Assembly: GCA_905182545.1 (NCBI GenBank)
Contig: CAJJBY010000002.1
Location: forward strand, 62,001 to 126,000
From: an uncultured Candidatus Puniceispirillum sp.
Lineage (GTDB): Bacteria > Pseudomonadota > Alphaproteobacteria > Puniceispirillales > Puniceispirillaceae
DNA length: 64,000 bases
Direction: 5' to 3'
Part shown: piece by piece, positions 36,356 through 46,313 of the stretch
How positions within the stretch are numbered: position 1 is the stretch's first letter
How the letters are laid out: every line of letters starts with the position of its first letter
Position numbers and translations under genes: made by a program
The notes under the pieces: generated by a model
What the model saw: only the letters and a program-made list of their open reading frames with translations
Told to the model about the DNA's origin: nothing
The model's database searches: none

Positions 36356-38662
36356 TTATTGCTTAGCGTCTTGCAATGCTTGCCAAACCCGATGCGGCGT
36401 TGCCGGCATTTCAAATGCCCGAACGCCAGCCGATGCCATTGCATCAACAACAGCGTTCATCGTCGCTGCAAGCGCGCCAACCGTTCCCGCCTCGCCTACA
36501 CCTTTAGCACCAAGCGGATTAATATTTGTTGGCACGGCAATGGTCGAAACCCTGAAATTCGGGAAATCAGCGGCGATTGGCATCTGGTAATCCATGAATG
36601 AACCGCTGATCAATTGACCGGTTTCATCAAATTTCAAAATCTCGCCAAGGGCTTGGCCAATGCCTTGTGCAATACCACCATGCATCTGGCCCTCGACAAG
36701 ATCGGCGTTCAGCACGGTTCCCACATCCTCAACAACGACATAATCGGCAAAACTGACCTTGCCGGTTGACGGGTCAATTTCGACCTCACAAATATGGCAG
36801 CCATTCGGATAGGTCACATCAGGAGGCAGAAATTCGCCAAGAACCGACATGCCACCAGTGGCGTTGCTATGCGCCGCAATATCGAGTCCAACTCATTGGC
36901 TTTTGCGTCGCATCCAACGGGTTGCTGAACAGGCCTACAGTCAAACGCAACATGATCAATTTCACATCCCAAAACCCCGGCGGCAATGGATTTGCCAGCC
37001 GCCACAAATTCATTCAACGCAACATGAACCGCCGCCCCGCCAATCACGGTTGCAGCGGATCCACCGCTTCCCCGTCCAGATGGAAGCAAGTCAGTATCGC
37101 CCTGCTGATAAATGATATTGTCCATATCGACACCAAGACGGCTTGACGCCATTCGCGCCAGGGCGGTTTCATGCCCCTGCCCAACCGACATTAATCCGGG
37201 CGTGATCACGATTTGACCATCTAAACGAACGGTAATCCGCGCAATGTCTTTTCGCACCTGTTTTAACGGCCCGCCAGCCACCTCGATCGGATTGGCAATG
37301 CCAATTCCACGAAGCAAACCGCGCGACTTCAGAGTCCTTTCGCCGTTCAGCAAACCCTGCGTAATCGGCATTTTTCGCCGCCGCCGCAACGATTCTTGGA
37401 AAATCACCACAATCATACAGAAATGTCAGCGCGGTCTGATATGGCATCGCATCAGGCGACACCAGATTTTGCTGACGGAGCGCCAGCGCATCACGGCCAG
37501 TTTCGCGTGCCGCCTGATCAATCAGCCGTTCGATAACATAGGTTGCTTCAGGCCGCCCAAAACCGCGATAAGGCGATGTTTGCATTGTATTGGTGAAGAA
37601 AAACGACATTTGGGTTGCAATGGCGGGGGTTTTATATTGTCCAGCAACGCCGCCCATATTATTCAGCAGCCCCTTGGTACGACGAGACAGATAAGCACCT
37701 GCATCAATACGGGCATCGACCCAAAGCGCTGTGAAATTGCCATCTTTATCAAGGCCAAGCGAGGCCGTGCCACTTACCGCGCGGGCATGTTCGTCACTTA
37801 AGAAGGATTCACCCCGATCAGCTGCCCAAAAAACCGGCTTTTGCAATCGACGTGCAGCCCAAACAACAAGCGCATCTTCGCGATAAAGCGCCCCCTTCAT
37901 GCCAAATGATCCGCCAACATCGGGCGAAATGACCCGCACTTCATCAGTGCTGATGCCAAATAGCTGGGCAAGCTCGCCATGAAGCTGAAAGGGGCTTTGC
38001 GCACTTGTCGTTACGCAGGATTTCCCATTTTCGTCGATAAAGCCGATCGAGTTTCGCATTTCCATCGTGCAGGCGGTAATTTTTGAAATATCAAACTCGA
38101 AATGGCTAACATGCGCTGATGTTGCGAGGATTGCATCAACCTCATCGCGGTTACCCTGCCGGTGCAATGACGCGATATTATCATTGGTGCCCGGCCATAC
38201 CAGCGGCCCATCAAGCATGTTTTCAACCGACAGCGCAACATCATCAGCCGCCTCAATTTGCAAATCAATCAATTCAGCCGCATCAGCCGCCGCCTGACGT
38301 GAAGTCGCAATGATCATTGCCACCGGTTCGCCAAGATGCCGGATTTCTATCCCGCTTAGCAATGGGCGCGGGCTATCCACCGTTACGCCGCCATCTTCAC
38401 GAACAGGCCCGCCTGTCCAAATCATATTTGCAACACCATCAGCCGCCGCATCAGCTGCGGTCAAAACCGCCACAACACCGGTCGCAGCCTTGGCCGCACT
38501 GCAATCAAGGCCGGCAATCATGCCAGCGGCAACAGGGCTTCTGAAAAACACGGCATGAAGTGCATTTTTGGGAACGATATCTGCGGTAAACTGGCCGTGG
38601 CCAGACACAAAACGGATATCTTCAACACGCCCTTTAAAGGCGGGGCCGGTTTGATCATTCAT
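36356..38662 (-). pseudogene. Molybdenum hydroxylase large subunit (CoxL / xanthine dehydrogenase family), two frameshifts
   Basis: The molybdopterin-binding subunit of the xanthine oxidase family. The N-terminal half (about 500 residues) has the a/b hammerhead part, PDVGGSFGMKG, and TSPYRGFGRPEATYVIERL; then SVGQGHETALARM and GSGGSAATVIGGAA; the C terminus has INPLGAKGVGEAGTVGA with the catalytic glutamate in VGEAG. There is one extra base near 37326 and one missing base near 36888, which restore the first frame. Repaired length about 768 residues, normal. No medium (FAD) or small (2Fe-2S) subunit gene is adjacent. The AYRXR loop of true CO dehydrogenase is not seen. Confidence 0.82.
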
Positions 38663-38804
38663 AAAAAAACTCGTACATAACAAAACAGGTGAGAACGGAA
38701 AAAATCCGTTTGTTCTTAACCCTCATATTGACAGCTAAATCATAAATTTGGCAACTAGCAATCATTGCGAAAAGATATGAATAAATCAGTTTGAAACGCA
38801 AAAG

Positions 38805-39463
38805 GTGAAACCGCCAAGGCGGCAAGCATGGATTAATGCGGCGCGGACTTTACTGGGGTGCTGGCCATGGCGTTGCACTTTTGGCGCTTTGCGCGGTTCT
38901 GTTGTCAACTGGGCAGGCTTTGAGCGATCAGAATCAGGCTTTGCTGGAATTGGGTGCCAGTTTGTTGATCCGATATCTTGGCGCGCAATTGATCTGGCCG
39001 ATGTATCGCCGCCGTATCCATATTCATATCCATGAACATGAACATGAACATGATGGTAAACGCCATTTGCATATGCATAGCCATTTTAATGATCATTCTA
39101 AATTTGGCGCAGCCATAACGCATGGTGAATTGGCGCATGATCACAAACATGCCAACAAGAGCCCATTTCTGGCGCTGGTAGTCGATCTGGCGCATGGGGC
39201 AGCAGGATCCTGGCAGCCTGATGGTTCTTGCAGTCACAGCAATCCATTCCATTACACTTGCATTCCTTTATGTGATTTTATTCTGTATTGGCGCCTTGGT
39301 GCGTATGGGGTTAATTACCATTGTCGTTAGCATGCCATTGTCACTTGCTGGCGCGCAGGAAGCCATTTTTGGCAATCTATTTTCAGCGATAACAGCTTGT
39401 CTCTGCCTGTGGACTGGTGGCACAATTGCCTTTCAATGCTTTGTAAAGCTGGGCATCTATTAA
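38805..39463 (+). pseudogene. Remnant of a His-rich nickel/cobalt transporter-like membrane protein
   Basis: Three frames joined give KPPRRQAWINAAR, then GLYWGAGHGVALL, then a His-rich loop (IHIHEHEHEHDGKRHLHMHS), then LAHGAAGSGSLMVLAVTA and a hydrophobic end. GxGHG, the His-rich loop and HGxAGSG resemble UreH/NicO-type Ni/Co permeases. Extra bases near 38847 and 39211 break it. The usual first transmembrane helix with the HxxDHxxA metal motif is missing: upstream bases carry stops in all plausible frames. So it is both 5'-truncated and frameshifted, a better candidate for a true pseudogene than the others. Confidence 0.65.
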
Positions 39464-39505
39464 ACATCGTCCTGTCAGTCAATCATCATCCGGAGTAGCC
39501 AGATA

Positions 39506-40153
39506 ATGTTACAATCAGAAAACACACCCGGGAAACCAGAATTCAAACAGCTATGGCCGACACAATTCATGTCGCTAAGCCTTCCAGGTCATGACACGGC
39601 AAATCCGGTTCTAGCCGATCATTTGTTGGAACAAAACATCGCCCGTGACGATATGACGGTTGATTATACTTCCGACAATCTATTCATGACCGACCATCCG
39701 GCTGTGATCTGGCTTCGGCAATGTTGTGATCGCGCGGTTCTGGATTATGCGCGTCATGCCGGTATTGATTATGACCTTGAATGGATTTTGCAAGGCTGGG
39801 CCAATGTGAATATGCGCGGTGATTATCATAATCTGCATAATCACCCCCATTCATGGCTGTCCGGCACCTATTATGTTTCAGTGCCCGATCAAAGCGATGC
39901 CGATACATTCCGGTCAGATTTGAATCCGAGCGCCATTAGCTTTTTCGACCCGCGCCCCCAGGCCAATATGAATTCAATCCGTAATGATGGACAGGTTGAT
40001 GCCGAACATCGGCTTTTGCCAAATAATGGTGATTTATTTCTATGGCCAGCCTTTTTGCATCATCTGGTACATCCAAACATGGCGGAAATGCCGCGCATTT
40101 CGATATCTTTTAATGTCGTTTTGAAATGGAAAAACGACTATATCCCAAGATAA
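39506..40153 (+). CDS. Putative 2OG-Fe(II) oxygenase (TIGR02466-like)
   Basis: A 215-residue protein. The block WANVNMRGDYHNLHNHPHSWLSGTYYVSVP is summarised by HNHPHSWLSGTYYV near residue 112; SFFDPRP, GDLFLWPAFLHHLVHP and RISISFN follow. This order (metal HxH, distal His, terminal Arg) matches the TIGR02466 family of predicted prolyl-hydroxylase-like oxygenases, common in marine bacteria and phages. Substrate unknown. It overlaps the 3' end of moaE by 16 bases in convergent orientation. Confidence 0.82.
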   Translation: MLQSENTPGKPEFKQLWPTQFMSLSLPGHDTANPVLADHLLEQNIARDDMTVDYTSDNLFMTDHPAVIWLRQCCDRAVLDYARHAGIDYDLEWILQGWANVNMRGDYHNLHNHPHSWLSGTYYVSVPDQSDADTFRSDLNPSAISFFDPRPQANMNSIRNDGQVDAEHRLLPNNGDLFLWPAFLHHLVHPNMAEMPRISISFNVVLKWKNDYIPR

Positions 40154-40632
40154 ATTGGCTCAGATGGACATGAAAGCCCTATTCCGGTCAGATTCCAGCG
40201 ATCAATCGCTTTGCTGTCGGAATCACGCGCATCAACCCATATTGCGCCATCAGGCCCGTCTTCCAATTTCCAGAATGGTGCTTTGGTTTTCAGAAAATCC
40301 ATAATGAAATTGGCACCGTCAAACGCCGCCCCACGATGCGCCGAGGAACAGCCGACAAAAACGATATTTTCGGTTGGCAACATCCGGCCAACACGATGGA
40401 TGACCGTTACCTTGGCTAAGGGCCAGCGTGATTTTGCCTGATCAATGATCATTTCAATTTCAGATTCGGTCATGCCCGGATAATGTTCAAGCGTCATTGC
40501 GTTCAACCCGCCACCATTTGGCAGATCGCGGACGGTTCCGGTAAAGGTGACAATTGCCCCAGCATCACGCGATCTTAGCTTTTCATGCTCAAGCGCAATA
40601 TCAAAATCATCTTCAGTTATTTTTACGCTCAT
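40138..40632 (-). CDS. moaE: Molybdopterin synthase catalytic subunit
   Basis: A 164-residue MoaE that, with MoaD (not in the window), converts cyclic pyranopterin monophosphate to molybdopterin. GAIVTFTGTVRD near residue 24, LEHYPGMTE near 46, HRVGRMLPTENIVFVGCSSAHRGAAF and KTKAPFWKLE (active-site lysines) are characteristic. The ATG at 40632 has GAGGG seven bases upstream. Last gene of the moaA-mobB-moeA-moaE run. Confidence 0.95.
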   Translation of the reverse strand: MSVKITEDDFDIALEHEKLRSRDAGAIVTFTGTVRDLPNGGGLNAMTLEHYPGMTESEIEMIIDQAKSRWPLAKVTVIHRVGRMLPTENIVFVGCSSAHRGAAFDGANFIMDFLKTKAPFWKLEDGPDGAIWVDARDSDSKAIDRWNLTGIGLSCPSEPIYLGI

Positions 40633-40656
40633 TTTATCCCTCATCTTATGACAGGC

Positions 40657-41892
40657 CTAAAGGCCACGTTCATGAAATGGCAAAAAACTCAACATCAAGC
40701 CCTTGTCGACACCAGCATTTTCAAGCGGAATTTCAACAAGACCATCCGCCCCGGTTAATGATGAAATCACCCCTGCGCCTTTACGGCCATGAAGCTGGAG
40801 AACCTGCCCGTCACCTTCATCAACAAGAACAACCCGTAAAAATTCGGCACGACCCGGGTTTTTGCGATGCGCAAATCCGGCTGGAACGCCAATCTTTAAA
40901 ATTGGCTGGACAATGCCGCCCAAAAGACGTGTCAGAACCGGATTGATCAATAAGCGCGTGCAAACAAAAGCCGCAACCGGATTTCCCGGAAGGCAGAAAA
41001 TAAGTTGTTTTTCACGCCGCCCCACTGCCATTGGCCGCCCGGGCTTCATTGCCAAACGCCAAAATGCACAGCTTGCCTCAATTTGCCGCATGGCCTGCTG
41101 GCTATGATCTTCAATACCGTCTGACGCACCGCCTGACGAAATGACAACATCAGCCTTTTGCAAAGCCTGTTCATACGCATCGGCAAGCGTATCCAGCCGA
41201 TCAGGAACGATACCGCAATCAATCACCTCAATCTGTTTGCTTTGCAACATCGCTTTCAGCATTGGACGGTTAGCGTCAAAAATTTGTCCATGCTTGGCAT
41301 TGTTGCCAGCGGCCACAACCTCATCGCCTGTTGACATAACCGCAACGCGGAGGCGACGAGCAACCTCTATCTGTGCTGTTCCCGATGCGGCAAGCTGGCC
41401 AACCAAAGCTGCGGTAATTACTTGCCCCGTGGTGATAACAACTTCGCCTTTGCCTAAATTTTCACCTGGCGGGCGCATATTACTTGCCTTTGATAATTTC
41501 GCCGCAATCACCACCGCATCACCGGTGCGGGTACAATCTTCATGCATGGCAACACAATCAGGGCCAGATGGCATGACTGCGCCAGTGTAAATTTCAATAG
41601 CTTCCCCAGCGCCGATCACACCATCAAAAGGATGTCCAGCCCGCGCCACACCAATAATTTTAAACAGCTTATCTGGTGCTGCGGCCAATTCTGCCGAATC
41701 GAAACCATAACCATCAACTGCGGCGTTATGCGTTCGCGGCAAATCAATCAAGCTGGTAACAGTTTCAGCAGCTATCCTGCCACATGCATCATCAAGCGAC
41801 ACGATTTCAGTCGCCACAATCGCATCAATGCTGGCAAGCAATTGGCCGCGTGCTAGATCAATGGGAATGGGGGCCGTCCGTTGGCTGGACAT
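40657..41892 (-). CDS. moeA: Molybdopterin molybdotransferase
   Basis: A 411-residue MoeA that inserts molybdate (or tungstate) into adenylylated molybdopterin. LPRTHNAAVDGYGF, EIYTGAVMPSGPDCVAMHED, MRPPGENLGKGE, VMSTGDEVV and the PGNPVAAFVC segment are present in order; the C-terminal domain IV is complete. Five bases from mobB and 24 bases before moaE, so part of a single operon. Confidence 0.95.
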   Translation of the reverse strand: MSSQRTAPIPIDLARGQLLASIDAIVATEIVSLDDACGRIAAETVTSLIDLPRTHNAAVDGYGFDSAELAAAPDKLFKIIGVARAGHPFDGVIGAGEAIEIYTGAVMPSGPDCVAMHEDCTRTGDAVVIAAKLSKASNMRPPGENLGKGEVVITTGQVITAALVGQLAASGTAQIEVARRLRVAVMSTGDEVVAAGNNAKHGQIFDANRPMLKAMLQSKQIEVIDCGIVPDRLDTLADAYEQALQKADVVISSGGASDGIEDHSQQAMRQIEASCAFWRLAMKPGRPMAVGRREKQLIFCLPGNPVAAFVCTRLLINPVLTRLLGGIVQPILKIGVPAGFAHRKNPGRAEFLRVVLVDEGDGQVLQLHGRKGAGVISSLTGADGLVEIPLENAGVDKGLMLSFLPFHERGL

Positions 41893-41896
41893 GAAC

Positions 41897-42439
41897 CTAG
41901 CTCGCCTGTTTCAACTTTGTTTGCACCAAAATAAAAGCCGCAATTCCGGCAACATCTTCAAGTTCGAAAAACGGTAATGGACATTCCAAAAAGGGCTCAT
42001 CACTTGCCAAGGCAATCACCAGATCATCATTTGGATAGAGCTGCAATTTACCGATTGATGGCCGGTGAACTTCTATTTTTTCAATGGGATAGCTTTTAAA
42101 GCCTTCAACAAGAACCAGGTCAGCTGGTGCCAATTGGTCAAGCAAAACAGATAGATCAGGCTCGCCTCTTTCGCCATGTTCAATAAAATGCGCCGATCGA
42201 TAGGCCGATGACACCAGAACCTGCCGCGACCCTGCCTCGCGATGGCGATAGCTATCTTTTCCCGGATAATCGGCATCAAAATGATGATGCGCATGTTTGA
42301 TCGTGGCGACATCAACCCCGGCAGCGCTGATATGGGAAATGATTTTCTCAACAAGCGTGGTCTTGCCTGAACCAGACCACCCCGCAAACCCAAATATGGC
42401 GCCATGCCGACCGGGACGGATAAGGCGCGCTTCAGTCAC
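41897..42439 (-). CDS. mobB: Molybdopterin-guanine dinucleotide biosynthesis protein B
   Basis: A 180-residue GTP-binding MobB. The P-loop GWSGSGKTTLVEKII is near residue 20, ATIKHAHHHFDAD near 40, and DLVLVEGFKSYPIEKIEVHRP near 108. It assists MobA in making the bis-MGD cofactor, which the formate dehydrogenase in this window needs. Located three bases after moaA. Confidence 0.93.
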   Translation of the reverse strand: MTEARLIRPGRHGAIFGFAGWSGSGKTTLVEKIISHISAAGVDVATIKHAHHHFDADYPGKDSYRHREAGSRQVLVSSAYRSAHFIEHGERGEPDLSVLLDQLAPADLVLVEGFKSYPIEKIEVHRPSIGKLQLYPNDDLVIALASDEPFLECPLPFFELEDVAGIAAFILVQTKLKQAS

Positions 42440-42442
42440 CGC

Positions 42443-43459
42443 CTAGCCTCCGGTTACATTCATATGCCGCGCAACTGCCGCATTTGGCGCCCGCCGACTA
42501 ATGACAAAATCATGCCCTTTTGGTTTACGGCCAATGGCTTCTATAATGGCATTGCGCAACCCATCTTCGCCATCATTACGAAGCGCCTTGGCAAGGTCAG
42601 CATTATCATCCTGACCTAGACACATATAAAGCTGGCCAGTACAAGTAACCCTAACACGGTTGCATGATTCACAAAAATTATGCGTCAGCGGCGTGATAAA
42701 GCCAAGGCGGCGACCAGTTTCCTCAACAGTCACATAGCGCGCTGGCCCGGGGGTTTGGAAATTATTATCGGTCAGGGTGAAACGTTTTGACAATTCGGCA
42801 CGCACTTGTGACAGCGGCAGATATTGATCAACGCGGTTTTCATTGCCAATATCCCCCATCGGCATAACCTCAATAATGGTCATGTCAAATCCTTGATCAC
42901 CAGCCCATGCCACCATATTGCCAAGATCAAATTCATTGACGCCTTTTAACGCAACCGCGTTTAGCTTGATATCAAGTCCAGCACGTTTCGCCGCTGCAAG
43001 CCCTTCGAGAACATTATCGAGATCCCCCCAACGCGTAATTTCACGAAACCGTTCCGGATCAAGCGTATCAATTGAAATATTTAGCCGCTTAACGCCAGCA
43101 TCAACAAGTTCATCCGCCATCTTATGCAATTGGCTGCCGTTTGTGGTGATGGTCAACTCGTCAAGATTACCTGCCTTGACCTCGCTACCAAGATTGCGGA
43201 TCATATGCATGATATTGCGGCGCACCAGAGGTTCACCGCCAGTTAACCGGATTTTCCGTGTACCAAGAGCCATAAAATTTCGGCAAACCTGTTCCAGCTC
43301 TTCCAACGACAATAATTCGGCCTTTGGCAGAAAAGTCATATGTTCGGCCATGCAATAGACGCACCGGAAATCGCATCGATCGGTAACTGATACACGAATA
43401 TAATCAACCGTCCGGCCAAACGGGTCGATAAGGGTTTTCGGCGGCACTAAATTATCCAT
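42443..43459 (-). CDS. moaA: GTP 3',8-cyclase
   Basis: A 338-residue radical SAM enzyme catalysing the first step of molybdenum cofactor synthesis. The radical SAM cysteines are C29, C33 and C36 ([14 protein letters not shown]), the GGEP motif is in [11 protein letters not shown], and the second cluster is in [11 protein letters not shown] plus a downstream cysteine in LYMCLG. The C-terminal di-glycine required for activity is intact (NVTGG). First gene of the moaA-mobB-moeA-moaE operon. MoaC and MoaD are not nearby. Confidence 0.96.
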   Translation of the reverse strand: MDNLVPPKTLIDPFGRTVDYIRVSVTDRCDFRCVYCMAEHMTFLPKAELLSLEELEQVCRNFMALGTRKIRLTGGEPLVRRNIMHMIRNLGSEVKAGNLDELTITTNGSQLHKMADELVDAGVKRLNISIDTLDPERFREITRWGDLDNVLEGLAAAKRAGLDIKLNAVALKGVNEFDLGNMVAWAGDQGFDMTIIEVMPMGDIGNENRVDQYLPLSQVRAELSKRFTLTDNNFQTPGPARYVTVEETGRRLGFITPLTHNFCESCNRVRVTCTGQLYMCLGQDDNADLAKALRNDGEDGLRNAIIEAIGRKPKGHDFVISRRAPNAAVARHMNVTGG

Positions 43460-43588
43460 GATTCCACTATAACCCCTGTTCCCAAAGCCGATTATAAATC
43501 AACTATAAATTGTCGCATCAAATAGACCAAATTTAGTATAGAGAGACTTGGCCAATGACGCTAGTCAGACCGGACAAGAATTTTGCCG

Positions 43589-44329
43589 CTAAAATTGAAC
43601 CCCTGCCTTTAATTGCAATGCCAAGCTTTGCTGGATAAGCGGCACCGAAATGGCAAAATTCACTCCAGCATCAATGTCAGCTTCTTTGGTGAAAATACCA
43701 TCAATCAAACCGACCAATCGGCCTTGTGGATCAACCAAAGCCCCACCAGACATACCTGGATTTACCGCCGCATCGGTCTGGATAAAATCTTCAATGTCAT
43801 TAAACCCTATGTTGGAACGCCGCACCGCAGATACAATACCGCAGGTCATTCCTGTGCCAAGACCAAAGCTGTTGCCAAGGGCGCAAACATGGCTTCCAAT
43901 CAATGGCTCGTCTTGCCGGATTGCAATGCCGGTGCCAGCCAGCTCTGTTCGTAGAATGGCAATATCTCGCCTAGTGTCGATTGCATGAATCATCGCCGTG
44001 ACAATTTTTCCAGAAAAATCAATAATTTCAATTGACTCAGCAGCATTAACAACATGAGCAGCGGTCATGATAAAGACCGATTCTTCCGCGCCATCAATGC
44101 TGAAATAAATGCCACTTCCAGCCGGCGCCGTTCCTTTTGGCGCGCCAAACCCCGGGCGATCATATCCTGGCCAAACGGGGTTAACCACCACCACAGATTT
44201 TTCTGCCTGTGCCCAAGTCTGTTCGCTATGCTCTGCCTTGGCAGCATTGCCAAACAGGCATAAATTGATGGCTATGAGGGCAAGAATAATCTGCCGTTGA
44301 AATGTCGCGTCTGGCAGGTGATTTTCCAT
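43589..44329 (-). CDS. Secreted trypsin-like serine protease (S1C/HtrA-like)
   Basis: About 246 residues with an N-terminal signal peptide (IILALIAINLCLFGNAAKA). Catalytic triad candidates: His in TAAHVV, Asp in DTRRDIAILRT, Ser in NPGMSGGALVD, where the usual GNSGG is GMSGG. No PDZ domain follows, unlike full DegP. It should act in the periplasm. The ATG at 44329 has GGGAAC upstream; 44341 and 44344 are also possible. A single gene divergent from nothing obvious; separated from moaA by 129 bases. Confidence 0.85.
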   Translation of the reverse strand: MENHLPDATFQRQIILALIAINLCLFGNAAKAEHSEQTWAQAEKSVVVVNPVWPGYDRPGFGAPKGTAPAGSGIYFSIDGAEESVFIMTAAHVVNAAESIEIIDFSGKIVTAMIHAIDTRRDIAILRTELAGTGIAIRQDEPLIGSHVCALGNSFGLGTGMTCGIVSAVRRSNIGFNDIEDFIQTDAAVNPGMSGGALVDPQGRLVGLIDGIFTKEADIDAGVNFAISVPLIQQSLALQLKAGVQF

Positions 44330-44717
44330 CGAGGTTCCCATCAAACGATCAAAGCCAAAAAGTCATATATTGCCGCGTTTCAAGATCGGCAATTTTGGCA
44401 TGATCCGTCTTTTTTTAGTTCTATTGCCGCCGGCCTGATGGTGATTGCCCCTATACAAAATGCCGCAAAAAACCAACCATCCAACTAGCATAGCTTTGCA
44501 CAATTTTACTGCGATTAGCAGGCAAAAGACGATTTCACCACGAATCTGGAAAAAACTGCCAATTTTCCACAAAAAACCCATGGCGCTTTAATCGTCTCGA
44601 GCTTCTTCAGCGCGGTCCCACTGCATCGGCGGCAAGCTATGGGTTGTTTCTTGCGGATAGTAAACTTGATGCAACCTGCAAACCATATCGTCAGGATGCG
44701 ACGGCCAAGATCAATGA
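44330..44717. other. Intergenic stretch without a supported gene
   Basis: Between the serine protease and the 45-residue membrane protein gene. AT-rich near 44350-44580. A 32-codon frame on the minus strand (44588-44686) starts MVCRLHQVYYPQ but lacks a ribosome-binding site. Nothing else is seen. Confidence 0.5.
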
Positions 44718-44855
44718 CTAAGAGCCGTTACCTGTCAGCCTTACATTATCGCTTGAATAGACTGATGCTGTATCCATACCAGTGCGGGTCAGCACATTAT
44801 AGGCGACAAAAGCGATAATGATTGCAACAGCGCTACTGATTAAAAACATTTTCAT
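44718..44855 (-). CDS. Small single-span membrane protein (45 residues)
   Basis: Read directly from the sequence: MKMFLISSAVAIIIAFVAYN gives one N-terminal transmembrane helix, followed by a short polar tail with SVYSSDNVRL. A strong ribosome-binding site (GGAGAAG) lies six bases before the ATG. Unrecognised, but composition, site and position just downstream of the fdh operon's WD40-cytochrome gene suggest a real gene, possibly in the same transcript (56-base gap). Confidence 0.6.
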   Translation of the reverse strand: MKMFLISSAVAIIIAFVAYNVLTRTGMDTASVYSSDNVRLTGNGS

Positions 44856-44911
44856 GTTAACTTCTCCACTACATGGCCAATGTCACTGCGACATAACGCC
44901 TAGATGATTAT

Positions 44912-46285
44912 CTATTTTTGTGTTGCAGATTGCAAGAACGACACAAGATCTTCACGATCTTTGGCATTTTTCATCCGCTGGATTGGCATTTTTGTTCCGG
45001 GCGTAACCTTGTCAGGCCCTTCTTCAAATAGCCGGTTAATGGTTGCTGCACTCCAAACTATATCAGATGTTTGCAACGCTTTCGAATATGGATAGCCTTC
45101 AAGGCCACCAGCCTGCCGACCAAACACACCAAACAGACTTGGCCCTGCGCGGCGCTTGCCATCTGCGTTTAAAGTGTGGCAAACGCTGCATTTGCGCGCA
45201 AATTGACTTTCACCATTACTGATTTCTTGTTTTGGGTGAAACCGGCGCGCTGGACCGGGCTTTTCCAAAAATTCGGGCGGAAACTCAAAAATCGGCCAGC
45301 GCGTGATAAAGTCATCAAGACCCGCAACCATTAGAGATTGTGCATCTGGCATGACAAGCAAGCTCCAAATCGGGCCATTGGCCGCATGGAAATCACGAAT
45401 AACCGACCAGTCTTTGGTATCGGCAAGAAGTACCCGTCCCTTGGCGTTGCCAAACCCCAATAACCCCTCACCAGCATGATAGAAAATTGATAGAACCGGC
45501 ACACGTTCATCGCCAAAGCGCAGCATTTCAGTCTGATCTGACATGCGCTTAACACTCATCACACCATCAGATGATCCAAATGCAACAATGTCACGCGCTT
45601 CATCAACGACAAAAACAGAAACGCCCCAGCCGTTTTTCACGATGCTGCGAAGATATTCATCATTTGCCAACCGCCAATAGCGAATGTGGCCATCATATCC
45701 AGCGCTGTAAAGGAACTGACTATCATCGGAAAATTGAACCGCATTTACAGGCCCTTCATGTCCCTTGATAAAACGGACGCCCAATTCGGCTGTTTCTGGC
45801 CCCGCATCCAATGGCCATATCCCAATTGATCCGTCCCAACTGGCCGAGGCAAGCATGCTATTATCAGCAGAAAAGGCCACATGAACGATTTTGCCTCTAT
45901 GGCCGCGAAGAATAATCGGCTCAGCCGATTCATCAGTTAATTGATCAGCTTTCCAGACAAGAACAAGACCATCATCACCGCCAGTAGCAAGCCAATTCCC
46001 ATCAGGCGAAAACTGCGCTGTATTCAGCGCCGCTTCATGCCCGATTAACGTCGATTTCTCTGCAATTTCATCGGCTGACCAAAACACTGCCGAATAGTCA
46101 AAACTAGCAGTGACAAAATGCTTTCCATCAGGCGAAAGCGCCAAATCACGAACCGGCCCACCATGCGCGGTGTAACGGTCAAAGGCAAATGCAGAGATTG
46201 GTACCAAACCAATCAAACTTAGACACAGGAACAGCCAGCCCAAAGGTGAGCTGGTTGTTCTATAGATGGAATAGTAAAATGACAT
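44912..46285 (-). CDS. WD40 beta-propeller fused to a c-type cytochrome
   Basis: A 457-residue exported protein. A signal or anchor segment (GWLFLCLSLIGLVPISAFA) is near residue 15. Residues about 40-330 hold WD40-type repeats (HGGPVRDLALSPDGKHFVTA, GHEAALNTAQFSPDGNWLAT, GHRGKIVHVAFSADNSMLAS, GHEGPVNAVQFSDDSQFLYS). The C-terminal 100 residues are a monohaem class I cytochrome c: CSVCH at 366-370 and the axial Met in TKMP near 433. It ends the fdh operon, 28 bases after fdhC, so it may accept electrons from or dock to the periplasmic formate dehydrogenase (inference). The ATG at 46285 is chosen over an earlier start. Confidence 0.88.
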   Translation of the reverse strand: MSFYYSIYRTTSSPLGWLFLCLSLIGLVPISAFAFDRYTAHGGPVRDLALSPDGKHFVTASFDYSAVFWSADEIAEKSTLIGHEAALNTAQFSPDGNWLATGGDDGLVLVWKADQLTDESAEPIILRGHRGKIVHVAFSADNSMLASASWDGSIGIWPLDAGPETAELGVRFIKGHEGPVNAVQFSDDSQFLYSAGYDGHIRYWRLANDEYLRSIVKNGWGVSVFVVDEARDIVAFGSSDGVMSVKRMSDQTEMLRFGDERVPVLSIFYHAGEGLLGFGNAKGRVLLADTKDWSVIRDFHAANGPIWSLLVMPDAQSLMVAGLDDFITRWPIFEFPPEFLEKPGPARRFHPKQEISNGESQFARKCSVCHTLNADGKRRAGPSLFGVFGRQAGGLEGYPYSKALQTSDIVWSAATINRLFEEGPDKVTPGTKMPIQRMKNAKDREDLVSFLQSATQK

Positions 46286-46313
46286 TGAACACCTAAGCGC
46301 CAATAAACATCTA

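Noticed and set aside
36356-38662. True CO dehydrogenase large subunit
   Set aside because: The AYRCSFR-type active-site loop of form I CoxL was not found, and coxM/coxS are absent.
44588-44686. 32-codon frame MVCRLHQVYYPQ... on the minus strand
   Set aside because: Protein-like composition but no Shine-Dalgarno site and no recognised family.
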